The notes under the pieces were generated by a model, which saw only the letters and a list, made by a program, of their open reading frames with translations, ran no database searches and was not told where the DNA came from. From Actinocrinis sp035650855 (lineage in GTDB: Bacteria; Actinomycetota; Actinomycetes; Streptomycetales; Catenulisporaceae): DNA of 5,863 nt. The translations under genes were made by a program, and so were the position numbers. Shown here one piece after another: positions 1 to 3,261 of this stretch (positions within the stretch are counted from its first letter, which is position 1; every line of letters begins with the position of its first letter). The DNA is taken from assembly GCF_035650855.1 (NCBI RefSeq), contig NZ_DASRGV010000279.1, positions 1-5,863 on the forward strand, written 5' to 3'.

Positions 1-47
1 ACCCGGTCGGGGGTATTCCACCCGGCCGGCGAGTGAAAGGCGGCAGT

Positions 48-791
48 ATGTCTGGTGGCGCCGAGTCCGAGATGTTTGAGCATGCCGCGTGGAATGGCGA
101 TGCGTCCGAGGCTCGACCCAAGGCGCTGATAGTTGACTGGGGAGGCGTGCTTACGTCCCCGCTCGCGGCCGCCCTCGACGGATGGTACGCCGCCGAGGGC
201 ATCGACGCCGCTGGTTATGAGTTGGCGATTCGCGACTTCCACGACGCCGGCCTGGCGGCGCTCAGCGTCTTCGACCCGATCGCCGCCCTCGAGCGCGGCG
301 AGCTGCGGGTCGAGCATTTCGAGCAGGCCCTGGCCGAGCGGCTGACCAGGTACTGCGGCGTCGAGGTCCAGGCGCAGGGCCTGATCGGCCGGATGTTCGC
401 GGGCTTCGCCTCCGCCCCGGCCATGATCAACGTCGTGCGGCAGGCGAAGACGGCCGGGCTGCATACCGCACTGCTCTCGAACTCCTGGGGCAACGAGTAC
501 CTGCGCGACGACTGGGACCAGCTGTTCGACGCCGTGGTGATCAGCGGCGAGGTCGGGATGCGCAAGCCCGAACCCGAGATCTACCTGCACACCCTCGGCC
601 TGCTCGGCTGCGCTCCGCCGGAGGCCGTCTTCGTGGATGACTTGGAACGTAACGTGCGTGCGGCCGCCGCCTTGGGCATCATCGGAGTACACCACCGGTC
701 CTATGCGGAAACAATCGCCGAACTAGAAGCGCTGTTCGAGGTGGACCTGCGCGCCGAGTCACCACTCGACGCGCCGCTCGGCGGCGATTGA
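48..791 (+). CDS. HAD-superfamily hydrolase (HAD-IA-like), substrate unknown
   Basis: A 247-residue soluble protein with the HAD motifs in order. Motif I is IVDWGGVLTS with candidate nucleophile Asp30, motif II is LLSNSWG with Ser144, motif III is GMRKPEPEIY with Lys173, and motif IV is FVDDLERN with Asp197 and Asp198. Residues 38-140, between motifs I and II, would form a helical C1 cap. The usual acid/base Asp two residues after the nucleophile is replaced by Gly32. This DxGGVL form occurs in a subset of HAD proteins, so phosphatase activity cannot be assumed. I chose the ATG at 48 because GAAAGG (35-40) sits seven bases upstream. An in-frame GTG at 33 would add five residues but has no ribosome binding site, and an ATG at 72 is a later alternative. 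No signal peptide or membrane segment is seen. The patatin gene follows after 106 bases. The fold is secure, the substrate is not. Confidence 0.87.
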   Translation: MSGGAESEMFEHAAWNGDASEARPKALIVDWGGVLTSPLAAALDGWYAAEGIDAAGYELAIRDFHDAGLAALSVFDPIAALERGELRVEHFEQALAERLTRYCGVEVQAQGLIGRMFAGFASAPAMINVVRQAKTAGLHTALLSNSWGNEYLRDDWDQLFDAVVISGEVGMRKPEPEIYLHTLGLLGCAPPEAVFVDDLERNVRAAAALGIIGVHHRSYAETIAELEALFEVDLRAESPLDAPLGGD

Positions 792-805
792 CCGCGGCCG
801 ACTGA

Positions 806-822
806 ACCGGCTTCCGGCCGGT
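806..822 (+). terminator. Weak hairpin after the HAD gene
   Basis: ACCGGC (806-811) and GCCGGT (817-822) form a perfect six-base-pair stem with a five-base loop, 14 bases after the HAD stop codon. No T-run follows; the sequence continues G-rich. It may be a GC-only actinobacterial terminator or a chance CCGG-rich hairpin. Confidence 0.25.
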
Positions 823-859
823 GGGTGGGTGGTGACGGCGAGCCCGGCGACGGGCCTCA

Positions 860-881
860 GTACGACGGTGCGTTTGTCGTA
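860..881 (+). promoter_or_regulatory. Dyad element upstream of the patatin gene
   Basis: TACGAC (861-866) and GTCGTA (876-881) are perfect inverted arms around a nine-base spacer, ending 16 bases before the TTG start of the patatin gene. A related element, sharing the leading GTACGACG and a TGC in register, lies upstream of panD at 2533-2552. The size suits a dimeric regulator's operator or an mRNA hairpin. No function is assigned. Confidence 0.35.
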
Positions 882-897
882 GGGATGGTGAGCAGGG

Positions 898-1878
898 TTG
901 AGCGAAGGAGTACGCAGGGGACTGGTGCTCGGCGGAGGCGGCACGCTCGGCGCCGCCTGGACGATCGGCGCGCTGGCCACCCTGCACGACGAACTGGGCT
1001 TCGATCCGCGCACCGCCGAAATGATCGTCGGAACCTCCGCGGGCGCGATCCTGGCCGCGCTGCTCGGCGCGGGCGCCAGTCCACACGAGCTCTACCAGCA
1101 CCAGCTCGCCGAGGCCGTGCTCGAAGGCCCGCTGGCCGGCCAGGTCTTCGACTACGACCACGCGGCCGGCGGGGCCGTTCCGCTGCGCCCGCAGCGCGGC
1201 GTCGGCTCGCCGAAGCTGATCGCGCGCTCCGTGCGGCACCCACGCCGCTACCCGAAGACCGTGGTGCTCTCCGCCTTCGTCCCGCCCGGCCGTGGCTCGC
1301 TCGGCGACATCGGCCGTATGGTCGAGGACGTCATCCCGTCCGGCGCCTGGTCAACGCACCCGGGTGTGCGTGTGGTCGCCATGGATTACGACACTGGTGA
1401 GCGCGTCGTCTTCGGTGAGCCCGGCGCTCCGCACATCGGACTGGCGGAGGCCGTCGTCGCATCGTGCTCGATCCCCGGTTGGTTCACACCCGCGGTGATC
1501 GACGGCAGGCGCTACGTGGACGGCGGAACCTTCTCGAACACGAGCCTGGACCTGCTGGTCGCGGACTCGCTGCCCGGCGGCAGGCCGCTCGACGAGGTCT
1601 ACGTCATCGCACCGATGGCCGCACGCGGCTACGACCGGCCGCGCACCGCGCTCGGCCGCCTGGAGCGCAGCTTCCGGCACAGCGTCACACGGCAGATGCT
1701 GCTCGAAGCCCGCCAGGTACGGCAGAGCGGCAGCCGGGTCGTCGTGCTGTGCCCCGGCCAGGACGATCTGGTCACCCTCGGCGTCAATCTGATGGACCCG
1801 AGCCGGCGGGCCGAGGTACTGGCCACCGCCCGGCGCACCACGACCGAGTTCCTCGGCCTGTCGCGGGCGGTAGCGTAA
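898..1878 (+). CDS. Patatin-like phospholipase family protein
   Basis: A 326-residue protein of the patatin/RssA-type serine acyl-hydrolases, which cleave fatty acyl esters from phospholipids or other lipids with a Ser-Asp dyad. The glycine-rich oxyanion loop GGGGTLG starts at Gly12, the nucleophile elbow GTSAG places Ser47, and the YVDGG motif places the catalytic Asp208. All three occur in the usual order and spacing. The C-terminal third (about residues 240-326) is charged and helical. There is no obvious signal peptide, so the enzyme is probably cytosolic or membrane-peripheral. The TTG start is forced: an in-frame TGA lies at 889-891, and the next in-frame candidate, GTG 925, falls at Val10 and would truncate the oxyanion loop's strand. 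No strong ribosome binding site precedes it (AGGG at 881-884, GCAGGG directly adjacent), so initiation may be weak. The lipid substrate cannot be told. Confidence 0.93.
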   Translation: MSEGVRRGLVLGGGGTLGAAWTIGALATLHDELGFDPRTAEMIVGTSAGAILAALLGAGASPHELYQHQLAEAVLEGPLAGQVFDYDHAAGGAVPLRPQRGVGSPKLIARSVRHPRRYPKTVVLSAFVPPGRGSLGDIGRMVEDVIPSGAWSTHPGVRVVAMDYDTGERVVFGEPGAPHIGLAEAVVASCSIPGWFTPAVIDGRRYVDGGTFSNTSLDLLVADSLPGGRPLDEVYVIAPMAARGYDRPRTALGRLERSFRHSVTRQMLLEARQVRQSGSRVVVLCPGQDDLVTLGVNLMDPSRRAEVLATARRTTTEFLGLSRAVA

Positions 1879-1890
1879 AGCGGCGAAGGC

Positions 1891-1922
1891 GCGGCAAGAA
1901 TTAACTGCGGCGAGAACTAACT
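1891..1922 (+). repeat. Tandem 16-base direct repeat upstream of the DUF6912-like gene
   Basis: Two directly adjacent 16-base units, GCGGCAAGAATTAACT (1891-1906) and GCGGCGAGAACTAACT (1907-1922), match at 14 of 16 positions. A partial third copy of the 5' half (GCGGCGAAGGC, 1880-1890) abuts them and overlaps the region just after the patatin stop codon. The A/T-containing halves stand out in a GC-rich gap. They begin about 100 bases before the next start codon, which suits binding of a regulator to repeated sites. They could also be a slippage duplication. Confidence 0.5.
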
Positions 1923-1989
1923 ACAGTCCCAGCACTACCAGCGGTCGCGACGGCACAGCGGGTCCGGCGCCCGGCGAGGGGAACCTGCG

Positions 1990-2499
1990 ATGCGCGTGTA
2001 CATCCCGGCCACACTGCCGATCCTGTCCGAGCTGGCCAAGCGCGGCGAACTCGGCCCCGGCCCGCTGACCGGCTACGCGGTGACCCCGGCGCTGCGCGAG
2101 TGGTACGTCGAGGGCGATGAGGAAGAGCTCGAATTCGCCGCGATGACCGAGGCCGGCCGCGGGGCGCTGCGGCTGCTGGCCGCCGACCCGCTGGCCCCGC
2201 GCCGCCGGGTGGTGGTCGCCGCGGAACTGTTCGACGCCGTGGTGACGCCGGTCGGCACCCCGGTCTCCCGCGAACAGGGCGTCGAGCCCGGTGAGGTACG
2301 CATCGACGGCGTGATCGCGCTGCGCGACATCGCCTCGTTCCACATCGACGACGTGGCGGCGGAACCGGCCGTCGGCGAGGCCGCGCTCATCGTGCACAAG
2401 GCCGACGAAGGTGACGAGGACGCACAGTTCACCGTGGACGGCGTCGAGGACTACGACCTACTCTGGTTCGCCACACAGGAGTTGCCGGATCTGCTGTAA
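1990..2499 (+). CDS. Small acidic actinobacterial protein, probably DUF6912 family, function unknown
   Basis: A 169-residue protein whose opening MRVYIPATLPIL and the stretch YAVTPALREWYVEGDEEELE (from Tyr29) match what I remember of the actinobacterial family DUF6912. That label is from memory and not from a search. A helical segment follows the acidic run, then a hydrophobic strand (RRRVVVAAELFDAVV). The C-terminal half ends in a strongly Asp/Glu-rich stretch and DLLWFATQELPDLL. There is no signal peptide, membrane span or recognisable catalytic motif. The ATG is supported by GAGGGGA (1976-1982) with seven bases of spacing. Codon bias and spacing fit a real expressed gene. It lies 111 bases after the patatin gene and 136 bases before panD. 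The sequence gives no biochemical role. Confidence 0.85.
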   Translation: MRVYIPATLPILSELAKRGELGPGPLTGYAVTPALREWYVEGDEEELEFAAMTEAGRGALRLLAADPLAPRRRVVVAAELFDAVVTPVGTPVSREQGVEPGEVRIDGVIALRDIASFHIDDVAAEPAVGEAALIVHKADEGDEDAQFTVDGVEDYDLLWFATQELPDLL

Positions 2500-2506
2500 T
2501 CCGGTT

Positions 2507-2530
2507 CGGCTTCAGCCGTGCGAAACGCAC
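2507..2530 (+). terminator. Overlapping small hairpins after the DUF6912-like gene
   Basis: CGGC-TTCA-GCCG (2507-2518) forms a four-base-pair stem closed by a UUCA tetraloop. GTGCG-AAA-CGCAC (2518-2530) forms a second five-base-pair stem. They share base 2518, so they may compete or stack. They begin eight bases after the stop codon and lack a T-run. This is a weak terminator or mRNA 3'-end candidate. Confidence 0.28.
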
Positions 2531-2532
2531 CT

Positions 2533-2552
2533 GTACGACGCTGCAATTCGTA
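2533..2552 (+). promoter_or_regulatory. Dyad element upstream of panD, similar to that upstream of the patatin gene
   Basis: TACGA (2534-2538) and TCGTA (2548-2552) are inverted arms around a nine-base spacer, about 83 bases before the panD start. Aligned without gaps to 860-875, the first 16 bases match at 13 positions, including an identical GTACGACG. Both copies then end in CGTA after a two-base length difference. A very weak promoter-like pair, CTGCAA (2541-2546) and CATAGG (2564-2569) with 17-base spacing, overlaps it. If that promoter is real, a bound protein would block it. Confidence 0.35.
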
Positions 2553-2635
2553 ACCCGCCGTGTCATAGGAAGACGCCGCGTCCGGTACCCGGCCCCGGGA
2601 CTGGAACACGACGTCCACGCTGATGAGGAGCGCAC

Positions 2636-3055
2636 GTGTACCGCACCATGCTCAAGTCCAAGATCCACCGCGCCACCGTCACCCAGGCCGACCTGCACTA
2701 CGTGGGATCGGTGACCGTCGACGCCGCGCTGATGGAAGCAGCCGACCTGCTGCCCGGAGAACAGGTCGCGATCGTGGACATCACCAACGGAGCGCGGCTC
2801 GAGACCTACGTGATCGAGGGCGAGCGCGGCTCCGGAGTGATCGGGATCAACGGCGCCGCGGCCCACCTGATCCACCCCGGCGACCTGGTGATCCTGATCA
2901 GCTATCAGATGATCGACGATCACGAGGCGCGCACGGCGAAGCCGCGCATCGTCCACGTCGGCGCCGACAACCGCATCGTCGACCTGGATCACGACCCGGC
3001 GCGGCCGGTGCCCGGCTCCGAAACACTGCGGCCGCCGCTCGCGGTGGGCGTCTGA
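2636..3055 (+). CDS. panD: Aspartate 1-decarboxylase (pyruvoyl-dependent)
   Basis: PanD converts L-aspartate to beta-alanine and CO2, supplying the beta-alanine half of pantothenate and so CoA. The 139-residue proenzyme has the family's normal length. It should self-cleave between Gly24 and Ser25 in HYVGSVT, and Ser25 then becomes the pyruvoyl group of the alpha chain. The active-site residues known from the family are all present: Lys9, His11, Tyr22, Arg54, Thr57, Tyr58 and Asn72, within MLKSKIHRATVT, NGARLETY and GVIGINGAAA. The GTG start at 2636 is chosen because GAGGAG (2625-2630) lies five bases upstream and because MYRTMLKSKIH aligns with known PanD N-termini. The ATG at 2648 would remove four residues. 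Gln17 and the central region recall Streptomyces-type PanD more than the M. tuberculosis enzyme. No panB or panC gene is adjacent, so panD is separated from its usual partner here. A gdh gene follows after 206 bases. Confidence 0.98.
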   Translation: MYRTMLKSKIHRATVTQADLHYVGSVTVDAALMEAADLLPGEQVAIVDITNGARLETYVIEGERGSGVIGINGAAAHLIHPGDLVILISYQMIDDHEARTAKPRIVHVGADNRIVDLDHDPARPVPGSETLRPPLAVGV

Positions 3056-3058
3056 GGA

Positions 3059-3089
3059 GCGCCGCGTCCGAGGCGTTCCGGCGCGGCGC
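3059..3089 (+). terminator. GC-rich hairpin just after panD, likely terminator
   Basis: GCGCCGCG (3059-3066) pairs perfectly with CGCGGCGC (3082-3089). The stem can extend by CCG (3068-3070) with CGG (3079-3081) around a bulged T, leaving an eight-base loop. It starts three bases after the panD stop codon. No T-run follows, as is common for actinobacterial terminators. If functional, it separates panD from gdh transcription. Confidence 0.45.
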
Positions 3090-3109
3090 GTCCAAGATCC
3101 AGCACCGGC

Positions 3110-3127
3110 CGTGAGGCACGTCTCACG
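3110..3127 (+). promoter_or_regulatory. CGTGAG-N6-CTCACG inverted repeat upstream of gdh
   Basis: Perfect six-base arms CGTGAG (3110-3115) and CTCACG (3122-3127) flank six bases, giving an 18-base dyad about 135 bases upstream of gdh. The centre is partly symmetric. It lies after the panD hairpin and before the lower-GC stretch where a gdh promoter would be expected. A second, weaker dyad, TCGGT-N9-ACCGA, is at 3163-3181. The first looks like an operator for a dimeric regulator, but no regulator can be named. Confidence 0.4.
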
Positions 3128-3252
3128 TTGTAGGAAGGCGCAACCCAGACGTGACAACATGATCGGTCGATACGCAACCGACGCTACAAACCGCCGAGTA
3201 ACCTAAGGCTCGTAACCGGGATGAGCCGCGCAAGGGCGCGCGGCCGTAGGAG
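3128..3252 (+). promoter_or_regulatory. gdh promoter/leader region with hairpin next to the ribosome binding site
   Basis: This is the most A/T-containing non-coding stretch in the window and is expected to hold the gdh promoter. TAACCT (3199-3204) fits a TANNNT -10 box, but I see no good -35 at the right distance. GTGACA (3151-3156) resembles a -35 box but has no matching -10. Downstream, GCCGCGC (3225-3231) pairs with GCGCGGC (3238-3244) over a six-base loop, ending three bases before the strong site TAGGAG (3247-3252). Translation initiation could be sensitive to this structure. Two 15-codon ATG frames run at 3159-3206 and 3221-3268; the second overlaps the gdh start. Their translation is unproven. 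Confidence 0.35.
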
Positions 3253-3261
3253 CGAGCACAT

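Noticed and set aside
1..47. Possible promoter with TATTCC (14-19) and the CCGGCCGG palindrome (22-29) before the HAD gene
   Set aside because: Too little upstream sequence is present and no -35 is visible; the resemblance is weak.
825..1400. A 191-codon plus-strand frame overlapping the patatin gene
   Set aside because: It is Arg-rich and overlaps a patatin frame that carries all three catalytic motifs.
1944..1951. GTCGCGAC perfect eight-base palindrome
   Set aside because: Short palindromes of this kind are common in DNA this rich in GC; nothing else marks it as a site.
2623..3114. A 163-codon plus-strand frame overlapping panD in another frame
   Set aside because: It is Arg/Pro-rich low-complexity translation of panD in the wrong frame.
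2429..3160. A 243-codon minus-strand frame covering panD
   Set aside because: It spans the complement of panD and two intergenic gaps, with no family resemblance. PanD is certain on the other strand.
3151..3190. GTGACA (3151-3156) as a -35 box with TACAAA (3185-3190) as -10
   Set aside because: The spacing is 28 bases, far from the usual 16-19, and no better -10 lies at the right distance.
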